A DNA stretch of 64,000 nt, taken from contig JAHLLQ010000003.1 in the NCBI GenBank assembly GCA_020444065.1, positions 382,979-446,978 on the forward strand, read 5' to 3'. The position numbers were made by a program, and so were the translations under genes. Position 1 is the first letter of the stretch. Every line of letters begins with the position of its first letter. The notes beneath the pieces are model-generated. The model saw only the letters and a program-made list of their open reading frames with translations, made no database searches and was not told the DNA's origin. The stretch is from a bacterium (lineage in GTDB: Bacteria > Sumerlaeota > Sumerlaeia > SLMS01 > JAHLLQ01). Positions 7,985 through 16,579 of this stretch are shown here, in pieces.

Positions 7985-9607
7985 TCAGTGATGCATTCCG
8001 CTGGCGGGGACTGAACTGGTGCGGTAGACGCGGTAGTCAACCTCGGGGAAGATGTTGTCTCGGAATTCCTGTTCGGCCAGGAAGTCTTCTTCGATCTTCT
8101 CTTCGAGGATCATCTGGTGAAGGCGCAGGAATCGTTGCAGGTGGTCTTTGGTCCGTTTCACGGCGTAGCGCACCTGGGTGTTGGTCTTCATGATGAAGGC
8201 CCAGTCGCTGGCCTGGGCGAGCAGGAGTTCGCGGACGCACTGGTTGAGCGCGCGCTCGGTGAGCTCGTCGGGATCGTCATATTCGTTGGCGAGCGCGATC
8301 ATGCGGGTGGCGGCGTGGTGCAGGTGGCGATAGATCCAGTCGTTGGATCCTTCCAGCCACACGGCGTTGTAGCCGCCGCTGCCCCAACTGCTCATCGATG
8401 GGATGGCGACCTGGTTGTCGGGGAATTCGTCCAGGTAATCGCCGGGGGTGACGAGGGCGATGTCTTCCTGGTCGAAGTGAATCTTGCGCAGCAAGTAGTT
8501 GAGGAAGTGCGGGCCTTCGAACCACCAGTGGCCAAAGAGTTCGGCGTCGTAGGGTGAGACGATGATGGCGGGGCGCTCCATGAGGCCATCGAGGTGCAGG
8601 GCCTGCTGCTGGCGACAGAAGAGGAAGTGGCCGGCATGGCTGGCGGCGGCTTCCATGGCGTCGCGTTCGTTGTACGCGTCTTTTTCGCGCAGGGAGCCTT
8701 TGCCGGTGATCTTGTAGTACTTGATGCCGGTGGAAACGCGCAGGCCGGATTCGTGAATGTAGGGACGGATGTAGTCCAGATCCAGGTCAAAGCCGATGTC
8801 GCGATAGAACTCCCGATAGCGGTAGTCGCCGGGGTAGCCCTGGTCGGCGGACCAGACGGATTTCGACGATTCGACGTCGCGCCCGAAGCAGTAGGCGCCG
8901 GTCGGGGTCTTGAGTGGTGCGAATACGCCGAATTTCGGCCGGCGCGAGGCGAACAGGATGCCGTGGCTGTCGACGAAGAAGTATTCGAGGCCATTCTTCT
9001 TCAGGATGCCGTCCATGCCCGGGTAGTAGCCGCACTCGGGGCTCCAGATACCGCGGGGCTGGCGGCCGAAGGTCTTCTTGTAGTGCTCGACGGCGATCTG
9101 GACCTGGGCGTTTACGGCTTCGGGGTGGTGCTGCATCAGGGGAAGGAAGCCGTGCGTGGCGGCGCAGGTGATGACCTCGAGGTAGCCGCGATCCATGAAG
9201 CCGCGGAACTGGGCGAGGAGATCGCGCTGGTAGCGGTCCTGGTAGGCGTCCCAGCATTCGCGGAACTTGCGCTGGTACATCAGGGCGGTGCGGTGGAAGT
9301 CGGCCTGTGCGGAGGTGCGTTCGACTTCTTTGTCGGCCAGCTCGATCAATTGGCCCAGGTGGCGCAGATAGCGCTCCTGGAGCAGGGGATCCGCCAACAT
9401 GGAACAGAGCGTGGGGGACATGGAGAAGGTGAGGCGGAATTTCACGCCGTCACGCTCGAGGCCTTCCATCATCAACAGGAGTGGAAGGTAGGTCTCGGTG
9501 ATTGCCTCGTAGAGCCAGTCCTCTTCGAGGAAGTCCTCGTATTCGGGATGGCGCACGAACGGCAGGTGGGCGTGCAGGACGAGCGAAAGATAGCCTTTAG
9601 CTGGCAT
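7985..9607 (-). CDS. GH57 1,4-alpha-glucan branching enzyme
   Basis: 540 residues, a normal length for the group. LVLHAHLPFVRHPEYEDFLEE at the N-terminus is the usual GH57/DUF1957 opening. The nucleophile is probably Glu191 in IWSPECGYYPG and the acid/base Asp354 in SPYDAELFGHWW; both motifs match the characterised archaeal GH57 branching enzymes. The enzyme forms alpha-1,6 branches in glycogen-type glucans in the cytosol; no signal peptide is present. An AGGGGAACTGGA ribosome site precedes the ATG. It stands alone, without glycogen synthase neighbours. Confidence 0.9.
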   Translation of the reverse strand: MPAKGYLSLVLHAHLPFVRHPEYEDFLEEDWLYEAITETYLPLLLMMEGLERDGVKFRLTFSMSPTLCSMLADPLLQERYLRHLGQLIELADKEVERTSAQADFHRTALMYQRKFRECWDAYQDRYQRDLLAQFRGFMDRGYLEVITCAATHGFLPLMQHHPEAVNAQVQIAVEHYKKTFGRQPRGIWSPECGYYPGMDGILKKNGLEYFFVDSHGILFASRRPKFGVFAPLKTPTGAYCFGRDVESSKSVWSADQGYPGDYRYREFYRDIGFDLDLDYIRPYIHESGLRVSTGIKYYKITGKGSLREKDAYNERDAMEAAASHAGHFLFCRQQQALHLDGLMERPAIIVSPYDAELFGHWWFEGPHFLNYLLRKIHFDQEDIALVTPGDYLDEFPDNQVAIPSMSSWGSGGYNAVWLEGSNDWIYRHLHHAATRMIALANEYDDPDELTERALNQCVRELLLAQASDWAFIMKTNTQVRYAVKRTKDHLQRFLRLHQMILEEKIEEDFLAEQEFRDNIFPEVDYRVYRTSSVPASGMHH

Positions 9608-9759
9608 TCCAGTTCCCCTGTTTCAAATCATCGGCCCCTAATTGGCCCAATCTACCATCCATCCAACCGACGAAGGTAAATGGCGGAAGGAGGGGATCGC
9701 AAGCTGGAACATGGGCGGAATCGCTCAGGGGCGGTTGGTTGGGGGCAGGAGAGGGTGAT

Positions 9760-9860
9760 GGGTCGCGCCTTCAGCGCTTTGTGATGGGGCGTGGGGACCC
9801 ACCCAGGGCTTGTGCCCTGGGCTGGTATGGGTCGGGGCGTTGCCCCTTTGGGGCGAAATC
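9760..9860 (+). repeat. REP-like multi-hairpin repeat
   Basis: CGCGCC-ttcAGCGC, CCCAGGGC-ttgt-GCCCTGGG-CTGGTATGGG and CCCC-ttt-GGGG stems in the same order as at 2335-2430. It is noncoding. Confidence 0.75.
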
Positions 9861-9863
9861 GTG

Positions 9864-10024
9864 CTCAGCGCAGCGGTACTCGTACTCGCTCTCGGTCTGT
9901 TGGGTTTTCGAGTACGAGTACGAGTGCGAAGGGGGACTATCGTTGAGGTGACTTGAGCATCCTTGCTCAAGCCCAGTGGTGTTGGGGGCATTGCGGACGT
10001 TGCGGATTGGGTGCCGGTCCCAGG
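9864..10024 (+). repeat. Direct repeat with long inverted arms, copy 1
   Basis: CTCAGCGCAGCGGTACTCGTACTCG is followed by a fold-back arm rich in GAGTACGAG, a GGGGGACTATCGTTGAGG block, and the hairpin CTTGAGCA-tcct-TGCTCAAG. It closely matches 10083-10269. The CTTGAGCA hairpin is the one found in the 155-bp repeats at 2.4-2.8 kb. Confidence 0.75.
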
Positions 10025-10082
10025 AACGGCAATCCAACAAGGCGCACGAGCACGAGTCGTCGGAGGATTTGGCGTACTCGTA

Positions 10083-10269
10083 CTCAGCGCAGCGGTACTC
10101 GTACTCGCTCTCGGTTTGTTGGATTTCCGAGTACGAGTTCGAGTACGTGTACGAGTGCGAAGGGGGACTATCGTTGAGGCGACTTGAGCATCCTTGCTCA
10201 AGCCCAGTGATGTTGGGGGCATTGCGGACGTTGCGGGCAGGGTGCCGGCTGGAAGCCGGCGGTCCCAGG
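10083..10269 (+). repeat. Direct repeat with long inverted arms, copy 2
   Basis: Same order of modules as 9864-10024. It has a slightly longer TACTCG/CGAGTA arm and an extra GCCGGCTGGAAGCCGGC stem before the shared GGTCCCAGG end. It abuts the stop codon of the gene at 10270. Confidence 0.75.
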
Positions 10270-11073
10270 TTAGCCGCCGCTGTATTCGTCTTCGAATTCG
10301 AGCATTTCGTATTCGGACGGGGCGTGAAGTTTGTCTTTGAAGTAGTACACGTCGTCCGGGTCGAAGAACTCGCCGTCGGGGCCGGGGGAGCGGACTTCGA
10401 TTTCGCCATCGACAGTGGCCAGGCGGAATTCGTATCCCCAGCCGTCTGTCGCGTCTTCTTTATCCACCATACCTTCATTGATGAGATCTTCGACGTCTCG
10501 CGGATAGGTGCCGAACTTCCGGTAGTAGTCGTAGCAGTGGAAGTAGAGCACTTCGATGCGGGGCTTGGTAACGACGAACCCGAGCACGTCCTCGTCCATC
10601 TTCTGCAGAGCGCGCATCTCGGGCGACATGGTAAGTTGGACCTTGATCCACTGGATCATGGGGAGCTGTTCGCGCTGGCCGCGCATGTTGATGACGGGGC
10701 GATGGACGAAGAAAAGCACGGTGAAAATGCCGATAATCACCAGGAACAGGAAGACGCCCAGGAAGAGCCACTTGTAGTTTTTGGGCTCCGGCGGGGGCAG
10801 GCCCTCCTTGATGGTCAGGCGGACTTCGTCGGTGCCCTTGTCGGGCTGGACGTACATGCCGGCCAGGTCGGAATCGGGTCCGACGAGGCCGTCGGAGAAT
10901 TCATCGTCGCGCGTGCGGAGGGGCCCTTCGCCAATCGGCTCTCCGGCTGGAGGAGGCTCGGGCAACTCCTCTGCCGGCGGCGGCAGAAGGTCGTCCTCGG
11001 AGAAGTCGAATCCTCTCGGATTTTCTTCCTCGGGGGGTTTTTCTTCCTCAAAGTTATACGGATCCATGGGCAT
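10270..11073 (-). CDS. Single-pass membrane protein with GspG-like C-terminal domain
   Basis: 267 residues from the ATG at 11073, preceded by TGAGG. The N-terminal 100 residues are Pro/Glu/Asp-rich and presumably cytosolic and disordered. One membrane helix (about 101-125, WLFLGVFLFLVIIGIFTVLFF) follows. The outer domain carries VLYFHCYDYYRKFGTYPRDVEDLI and DATDGWGYEFRL, then SPGPDGEFFDPDDVYYF. This resembles the C-terminal part of GspG-type pseudopilins. It is the last gene of the leftward BMC-flavoprotein-rmlA run, 117 bases after rmlA. Function unknown. Confidence 0.6.
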   Translation of the reverse strand: MPMDPYNFEEEKPPEEENPRGFDFSEDDLLPPPAEELPEPPPAGEPIGEGPLRTRDDEFSDGLVGPDSDLAGMYVQPDKGTDEVRLTIKEGLPPPEPKNYKWLFLGVFLFLVIIGIFTVLFFVHRPVINMRGQREQLPMIQWIKVQLTMSPEMRALQKMDEDVLGFVVTKPRIEVLYFHCYDYYRKFGTYPRDVEDLINEGMVDKEDATDGWGYEFRLATVDGEIEVRSPGPDGEFFDPDDVYYFKDKLHAPSEYEMLEFEDEYSGG

Positions 11074-11190
11074 CCCTGACCTCAATGGATTTAGGAAAGG
11101 CCCTTGTACACACGGCGCGGGACCGGCGGCAAGAGGATTGGGGAGGAAATGTGTCAATTTCGGGCGGGCGTTCCCCACGGGGGGATGCCG

Positions 11191-12072
11191 TTACCGCGCC
11201 ATGAGGCCTTCGAGGTAGGCGCGGTAGGAGTTGCTGGCGAGGGAGGCGACCACCTGTTCGAAGCCGGCATCGTCGATGAACCGCATCCGCCAGGCGACTT
11301 CTTCGAGGCAGCCGATCTTGAGGCCCTGGCGGTGCTCGATGGTGGCGATGAAGTTGGCGGCTTCGAGCATGGAGACCGGAGTTCCGGTGTCGAGCCACGC
11401 GACGCCGCGGCCAAGCTGGCGGACGGAGAGTTGGCCGTCTTTCAAGTAGGTCAGGTTGACGTCCGTGATTTCCAGCTCGCCACGGGCGGAAGGTTTCAGG
11501 TTCTTCGCGATCTCGACGACGCGGTTGTCGTACAGGTACAGGCCTGGAACGGCGAAGTGAGACTTGGGCTTCTTGGGTTTCTCTTCGATGGAGACGGCGC
11601 GGCCGTCGGCGTCGAACTCGACGACGCCGTAGCGCTCGGGATCGCTGACCCAGTAGCCGAACACGACGCCGCCGGCGTCGAAGTCCATCGCCTCGCGAAA
11701 GGTGTTCAGCTTCCCGTAGAAGAGGTTGTCGCCCAGGATGAGGGCGACTCGGTCGTTGCCGATGAATTCCTCACCGATGGTGAAGGCCTGGGCGATGCCG
11801 GCGGGGCGGGCTTGCTCGGCGTATCGGATGGAGATGCCGAGCTGCGCGCCGTCGCCCAGCAGGTCACGGAATTTCGGCAGATCCTGGGGGGTGGAAATCA
11901 GAAGGAACTCGCGCACGCCCATCAGCATCAGGGTCGACAGCGGATAGTAGATCATTGGCTTGTCGTAGACGGGGAGCAGTTGCTTGCTGGCGACGAGGGT
12001 GGAGGGGTGCAGGCGCGTGCCGGCGCCGCCGGCCAGGATGATGCCTTTCATGGTACCGTGTGGGCTGGTCAT
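11191..12072 (-). CDS. rmlA: Glucose-1-phosphate thymidylyltransferase
   Basis: 293 residues. [19 protein letters not shown] close to the start is the nucleotidyltransferase signature. [29 protein letters not shown] and the segment beginning [17 protein letters not shown] are characteristic of RmlA. The enzyme makes dTDP-glucose from dTTP and glucose-1-phosphate, the first step to dTDP-L-rhamnose and other dTDP sugars. AAGGA lies seven bases before the ATG at 12072, which is nine bases from the stop of the flavoprotein gene, so the two are probably co-transcribed. rmlB, rmlC and rmlD are not in the window. Confidence 0.93.
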   Translation of the reverse strand: MTSPHGTMKGIILAGGAGTRLHPSTLVASKQLLPVYDKPMIYYPLSTLMLMGVREFLLISTPQDLPKFRDLLGDGAQLGISIRYAEQARPAGIAQAFTIGEEFIGNDRVALILGDNLFYGKLNTFREAMDFDAGGVVFGYWVSDPERYGVVEFDADGRAVSIEEKPKKPKSHFAVPGLYLYDNRVVEIAKNLKPSARGELEITDVNLTYLKDGQLSVRQLGRGVAWLDTGTPVSMLEAANFIATIEHRQGLKIGCLEEVAWRMRFIDDAGFEQVVASLASNSYRAYLEGLMAR

Positions 12073-12081
12073 GGGCGGTCC

Positions 12082-12885
12082 TTACAGGATGCTGACGCCG
12101 AGATCGGCGGCCACGGAACGGGCTTCATCGGTGACGATGTCGCGTGGGGCGGGGGAGAGTTCGAACTGCTTGTTTCGCGCCATGCGCTGGATGTCGCTGG
12201 CGGTCCAGAAGCGGCGCTCGCCGGCGGATGTGCCGCGTCCCATGTTCGGAACGGCGAGGCGGCCGGGGTGGTCTTCCATGTCCTTCGCGAGCTTCTCCAC
12301 GATGTGAAGGAGCTCGCCGCCGCGACGGATCTCGATCCCCCACATGCCGAGGGTTCGCAGGTGGTCTTGCATGACCTGGCCGAGGCTGCGGGGGCCTGAG
12401 CGGACGGCGGCCGGTGTCTCGCGCGGCCAATCGCCGGGGTCGCAATCGCCGGTCCCGGCGGCGATGGGGATGCCCTGCAGGAGGGCGCCGAGCAGAAGCG
12501 TTGTCGGCAGGCTGTCGGCGATGCCCGAGGCGGCCTTGGCGACGGTGGTGCGCGTCGGATGCGGGAAGATCAGAGCGCCGGTGCGGCGGAGGAGTTTCTC
12601 GCGCTCGGCGGAATCGAGCTTGGTGTGGATGGGGCAATCGCCGGCGTCCTCGCGGAGCCATTTCTCGCCGTACAGGTCGCGGTAGCAGGGCGTGATGACA
12701 ACCTCGCATGGGAAGCGGTTGCGCATCTGAGCCAGCAGGTTGCGGCCGTCGCGCTCGCCAATTTCGGAGCCGGTGAAGACAAAGGTCAGGACGCGCGCGG
12801 GCACGCCCGGGGCGGACGGTGTCTGCCGGGCGAGTACCTCGCGGACGATTTGTTCAACCAGGCGCCGGAGCGCTTGCCCATCCAT
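12082..12885 (-). CDS. Microcompartment-associated flavoprotein with encapsulation-peptide-like N-terminus
   Basis: 267 residues. Residues 1-20 (MDGQALRRLVEQIVREVLAR) form a short amphipathic helix. A Pro/Ala-rich linker (about 21-30) then leads to the main domain. This layout is that of encapsulation peptides that direct cargo into bacterial microcompartments. The core has a flavoprotein (PF02441-like) pattern: VLTFVFTGSEIG at the start, FPHPTRTTVAKAASGIAD for the FMN region, and LPTTLLLGALLQGIPIAAG. Flavoproteins of this type occur in several microcompartment loci, where their reaction is not settled. The shell gene is 17 bases upstream and rmlA nine bases downstream. GGAAGGA precedes the ATG. 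The cargo role is inference. Confidence 0.75.
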   Translation of the reverse strand: MDGQALRRLVEQIVREVLARQTPSAPGVPARVLTFVFTGSEIGERDGRNLLAQMRNRFPCEVVITPCYRDLYGEKWLREDAGDCPIHTKLDSAEREKLLRRTGALIFPHPTRTTVAKAASGIADSLPTTLLLGALLQGIPIAAGTGDCDPGDWPRETPAAVRSGPRSLGQVMQDHLRTLGMWGIEIRRGGELLHIVEKLAKDMEDHPGRLAVPNMGRGTSAGERRFWTASDIQRMARNKQFELSPAPRDIVTDEARSVAADLGVSIL

Positions 12886-12902
12886 GGGTCATCCTTCCGC
12901 CG

Positions 12903-13187
12903 CTAGAGACGCGGCAACATCTTGCGCAGGCCTTCGTGGGGCCGCGGGATAATGTGAACGCTCATCAGGCCGCCGACGCGTCGGGCGGCTTCTGCACCGG
13001 CATCGACGGATTTCTCGACGGCGCCGACATCGCCCTGAACGATCACAGAGACGATTCCACCGCCGACGTGTTCTTTGCCGAGGAGGCGGACGTGCGCGGC
13101 TTTCACCATCGCATCGGCAGCCTCGACGGAGGCGAGGAGGCCATGGGTCTCGATCATCCCGAGTGCTTTGTCAAATCCGCCTGCCAT
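12903..13187 (-). CDS. Bacterial microcompartment hexameric shell protein (BMC-H)
   Basis: 94 residues, the normal single-BMC-domain length. [20 protein letters not shown] and [18 protein letters not shown] match the PduA/EutM/CcmK type, and [19 protein letters not shown] is the pore-region core. Such proteins form hexagonal tiles of polyhedral shells that enclose enzymes producing reactive intermediates. It is the first gene of a leftward operon with the flavoprotein at 12082-12885. No pentamer (EutN/CcmL), trimer, aldehyde dehydrogenase or PduL gene occurs here, so a complete compartment would need a second locus. Confidence 0.93.
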   Translation of the reverse strand: MAGGFDKALGMIETHGLLASVEAADAMVKAAHVRLLGKEHVGGGIVSVIVQGDVGAVEKSVDAGAEAARRVGGLMSVHIIPRPHEGLRKMLPRL

Positions 13188-13334
13188 GGGCGCAAAACCT
13201 CGTTTCAGGAACGCAATCGTCCCATCCAGACCACCGAGCGTGCAGGAGAGGGCCCAATGGGGTCAAGCAAGAGGAGGGGGCTCTCATTGTTCCAATCTCC
13301 GCGTTGCGCGGCGGTTCCAGGACGGGAAAAGGCA

Positions 13335-13375
13335 TCTTGAGCATCTGTGCCCAAGCCCCAGGGATGATGGAGGAG
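13335..13375 (+). repeat. Degenerate copy of the CTTGAGCA hairpin repeat
   Basis: ATCTTGAGCATCTGTGCCCAAG followed by CCCCAGGGATG resembles the hairpin and flank at 9950-9985. One arm is mutated. The remainder of the 476-base spacer 13188-13663 shows no gene that I can support. Confidence 0.4.
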
Positions 13376-13585
13376 CAAGAGTGGTTGTGGACTGAAGATC
13401 TTTGTCCGAAAGGTGATCAGCGGATTGGCCGCAGGACAGGTCTTTGCCCTTCTGGGGAGGGGGACAGGTCCAGGGGCCCCGAGCGCAATGAAGTCCCTTA
13501 GGCGCTCGCCCCCCGCTGATCCGAGTCGTCCGTGTCATCCGTGGTGCCTTGCGCTGGATCGCCCGAGAAACCAGCCACAAACCCC

Positions 13586-13613
13586 TTGACTTCCGTCCGA
13601 CCACCCTTACTCT
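13586..13613 (+). promoter_or_regulatory. Possible sigma-70-type promoter for tRNA-Asn
   Basis: TTGACT (13586-13591) and TACTCT (13608-13613) are 16 bases apart and about 50 bases upstream of the tRNA. The -10 match is poor, so this is tentative. Confidence 0.3.
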
Positions 13614-13663
13614 GGCGACCGATTTGGCGATGCGCCCCCGGCGCCGCCGCCACAGAGAATTGC

Positions 13664-13739
13664 TCCCCCATAGCTCAATCGGTAGAGCGACGGACTGTTA
13701 ATCCGCAGGTTCGTGGTTCGAGTCCACGTGGGGGAGCCA
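13664..13739 (+). tRNA. tRNA-Asn (GTT), CCA encoded
   Basis: 76 nt. The acceptor stem TCCCCCA/TGGGGGA is followed by G and an encoded CCA. The D arm is GCTCAATCGGTAGAGC, the anticodon GTT is at 13697-13699 in the loop CTGTTAA, and the T arm is CGTGG-TTCGAGT-CCACG. An A-C mismatch closes the anticodon stem at position 27-43. The 3' end borders a small island, a common integration point. Confidence 0.97.
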
Positions 13740-13767
13740 TTCTTTCCACTCCGCATAACCAGCCTCC

Positions 13768-14127
13768 TCATCCTCTGAGGCTCTTGCTTTTAGTCCCCTC
13801 CAGTGCAGGAGTGGGTTCTCGAAGTAGGTGATCTGGCAGTGCCCTCCTCTTCCCATTTCTTCCACCCCATGACCACTTAATCTCATCAATCAGGATCGGG
13901 ATCACCTCTTTCAGATCTTGCGGCCTTGCCTGGGTGAAGATCTCAGCCAAGCTTGAGAACGCCCCGGCCATTGCCTCGGCTGAATAGAGATCCTTCTCGA
14001 CCTTGTCCCTCAGGAATTCCTTTTTCTCGATTTCCTCGGTGAGTCTGACGATCTCCTGGCGGTGGCTCTCCAGCTTTCCCTTCAACAGGTCGTAGGCTGT
14101 CTTTCCTCCCTCCGCCTGCCTGACCAA
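13768..14127 (-). pseudogene. C-terminal remnant of a large serine recombinase
   Basis: About 119 residues. A coiled-coil stretch (RQEIVRLTEEIEKKEFLRD) is followed by FSSLAEIFTQARPQDLKEVI and PILIDEIKW. This arrangement matches the extreme C-terminus of large serine recombinases after the zinc-ribbon and coiled-coil. The catalytic N-terminal domain is not found upstream. The fragment points toward the tRNA-Asn 3' end. It is probably the decayed recombinase of the element that inserted here. Confidence 0.6.
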
Positions 14128-14205
14128 CGTTAAGCATGACCGTCGTTTCGGACCATAACGCGAAGACGCGGTTTGAAACGTACGGGTCGACGCTCTTGTT
14201 GGCTT

Positions 14206-15612
14206 CTAATCTCGAATCTGTGACACTACCTTTGGGATATCTGCGTAGTCCTGAACCCAAATGACAGATACGCCGAGCCGTGCGAAACTCGTCTCTTCCA
14301 GACCTCGAAAGACCCGTGACACAAGAGTGGTTGCCTTGGTTTTACGCTTTCCCGATGGTTTCCAATGGTCTCTCAGCACTGCGTAGTGCCGTGCTCCCGG
14401 TTTCTTTCTCTGTGAGATCTCAAGAAGCCTCCTGAGATTGGGATCAGTCATACTTAGGCCGAGGAAGAGGCATACATGGTTTCGCAGGAGGTTAAGCTGG
14501 GTGATATTGGGCCAAGAATATGGATCAATGAATTGGCTGTGATAGGCATCTTCGCTGAGAACTAACGAGGCTTCGTGTGTAGCGGTCAATTTGCCTTTGC
14601 TGGGAAGAAAGCCGTGTGGGTGGTAGATGGGCAGTTCGTCGCGAGATGGGGAGTCTTCTTCGCATATTACGACGTGATGGTTCACGTTGCGTCGGTCCAA
14701 CTCAATCTCGATAAGATTGTCGAAGTTATAGTTCACCACAGCGAGCAGGCCCTGCCGAGCGCGTTCGGGAAGGCACAGCTTGCCGATAGCTCTGATAAGG
14801 TCTGAATGTGAGTCACCATTGTAAGTCTCGTACAAGGCGCGCCGAACGCGGTCCGCGAACTTGTCGATACTGTCTCGAAGAAAGCGTGCTGCAATGATTG
14901 GTGAAGAGGGCGATTCCTCTCTCAAATACTCTAGCAGATCGGTGGAGCCTGCAAGCGAGTCAGCAATATCAGGGTGCGTCTTCATCAAATCCAATGTGAG
15001 GCGATTGAGCAGAGAAGGCCAATCCGGGAGACCCGCCGAGAGCGAGACCCCAGCTCCGACAAAGATCACAAGTTGATCTTCCTTGAAGGCTGACTTGAGA
15101 GAACCAATGTGCTGCTGCGTATAGCGAGAAACATCTCTGGATTCAAAGGCGTCTATAGCATCGCTAAGGAATTTCATGTCGTAGGTCAGCGCCATGGCAG
15201 GATGTTTCTTGGCAAGCGTCTGTACATCATCGCTACTCATAACTCTGACAGGAACTGTGGCCTTGTCTTCCAGATACTTCCTCGCCCGCTCGACATCTCT
15301 TCCGCGTCCGTGGATAACGAGGAGGATGCTGCCGTACTCAACCTTGCTTCTTAGAGACCGATTGAGAAACATGTGAACAGATCGGACGTGAGCTCGGTAC
15401 TTAACCTCGACAACCGTTGGTCCTGGAAGATCGCCATAGCCCGTGGGGAAGACCCCGTCGAAGTAGCGGTTTTCGGCCCCCGCCTCGGGGCCAATCAAGA
15501 ATTGACGATCGGCCGCGAGCGCTTCTGCCCGAAGAAGGCCCAGGACCAGGCGTTCGAACTCCATCTCGTCCATTTGCATGGAGCGTATTCTATCTGTGCG
15601 ATCCTCTGGCAT
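14206..15612 (-). CDS. PD-(D/E)XK nuclease-SIR2 fusion protein, probable anti-phage effector
   Basis: 468 residues from the ATG at 15612, preceded by AAGGAG; the longer frame to 15795 lacks support. Residues 15-125 look like an Mrr-type restriction-endonuclease domain: Glu20, Asp52 in RYFDGVFP and Glu69-Val-Lys71 in VVEVKYR form the usual catalytic set. Residues 178-468 are SIR2-like: VIFVGAGVSLSAGLPDW binds NAD+, NYNFDNLIE (294-302) and HPHG (331-334) supply the Asn and His of the NADase site. SIR2 domains of this kind deplete NAD+ in several phage-defence systems (Thoeris, DSR, SIR2-HerA, short pAgo). A DNA-cleaving or DNA-sensing N-terminus fused to SIR2 suggests a single-gene abortive-infection system. 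Lower GC and decayed recombinases on both sides point to transfer. Confidence 0.75.
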   Translation of the reverse strand: MPEDRTDRIRSMQMDEMEFERLVLGLLRAEALAADRQFLIGPEAGAENRYFDGVFPTGYGDLPGPTVVEVKYRAHVRSVHMFLNRSLRSKVEYGSILLVIHGRGRDVERARKYLEDKATVPVRVMSSDDVQTLAKKHPAMALTYDMKFLSDAIDAFESRDVSRYTQQHIGSLKSAFKEDQLVIFVGAGVSLSAGLPDWPSLLNRLTLDLMKTHPDIADSLAGSTDLLEYLREESPSSPIIAARFLRDSIDKFADRVRRALYETYNGDSHSDLIRAIGKLCLPERARQGLLAVVNYNFDNLIEIELDRRNVNHHVVICEEDSPSRDELPIYHPHGFLPSKGKLTATHEASLVLSEDAYHSQFIDPYSWPNITQLNLLRNHVCLFLGLSMTDPNLRRLLEISQRKKPGARHYAVLRDHWKPSGKRKTKATTLVSRVFRGLEETSFARLGVSVIWVQDYADIPKVVSQIRD

Positions 15613-15774
15613 AGGTACTCCTTGGTTGTTGTTCTCCTGAAGCCAACAAGTTATTGAACGGTGTCTTTTGTTTCCGCTCGCTTCCAGGGATGTCAATCTG
15701 ATTATTCCTTGAGTTTCTTGAGATCGCGAACCATTGTTTCTTACAAGAAAGAGGGAAGGCGGTTTCTCGTATTC

Positions 15775-16269
15775 ATGCGTTCGCTTTCTCCCCAAATGAA
15801 AGAACCCTACTCTCAGCTTCTGATTTCAAAGCAGAACCCCGATGACAAGTGCAGGGATTTCCTGAAATGGCTTTGTTTCAACCTCGACTTCTGGGGCAAG
15901 TACGACCATCCGTCGCACCGTCATGGCAGTCTCCACTTCTTTCAGGAGAAACTGGCGCATGAGGATCAGTCCCAGGAAAATCAGGCATGGGCTGCACAAG
16001 CAGTTCAATGCTATTATTCTCTGGTAAAATCAATCTCGGAAGGTTCGGAAGAGGCGATGGCGGATGTCGCCGCAAGAGTGAAGGCGCTGAGCTATAGAGC
16101 ATGGCCAGACCGTTGTCAAATCAATGTTTATGGGGTCACCATGTGGGTTGGAGATCACCGAGTTCAGGTGCAGTCACAGTCTTCCAATACTCTGCCCCCC
16201 GAATCGGTCGCGTCACAATTAGAGTATGATCAGCAATCAACATCCGCTCGAATCCAGTGCGCGAGGTGA
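15775..16269 (+). pseudogene. N-terminal remnant of a tyrosine recombinase (integrase)
   Basis: In the open frame 15775-16269, the segment FLKWLCFNLDFWGKYDHPS followed by LHFFQEKLAHEDQSQENQAW and AAQAVQCYYSL matches the N-terminal SAM-like DNA-binding domain of integron-type and related phage integrases. Similarity ends near 16110 and no catalytic R-H-R-Y domain follows, so the gene is truncated and inactive. It is divergent from the nuclease-SIR2 gene. No convincing ribosome site is present. Confidence 0.6.
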
Positions 16270-16276
16270 AGTAGGA

Positions 16277-16285
16277 GGGGAGCCA
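16277..16285 (+). other. Possible attachment-site remnant matching the tRNA-Asn 3' end
   Basis: GGGGAGCCA is identical to the last nine bases of tRNA-Asn (13731-13739), with similar bases following (CTCATTT against TTCTTT). It lies directly after the integrase remnant. The island would then span about 13740-16285. The match is short. Confidence 0.35.
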
Positions 16286-16579
16286 CTCATTTAATTGGAC
16301 TTCCTGTCCGCCCTGCCAGCGCTGCACTTCCCGGCTTTCAAACAACCTGTGAACTCCGGCTTTTTCCGACGAGACAGCGCGATGCTGATCCGTGGCGCGA
16401 TGTCTCGCGGTCCCTCTTTTGATCGGCCCAGGTTCTTGCTCCGTTCTGTCTTGACTTAGATAAGGACCGGGGCAAGAGTCTATACAATCAAGATAAACAT
16501 GGTCTTATATGTCGTGTTTGTTTCTTGGTCGAGCCCCCGGGGGGCACTTTTCGATACCTTGATGGGTTGGGAGGGGGCC

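Noticed and set aside
13943-14260. 105-residue minus-strand ORF next to the recombinase remnant
   Set aside because: It is a frame-shifted shadow of the remnant (13768-14127) and has no domain.
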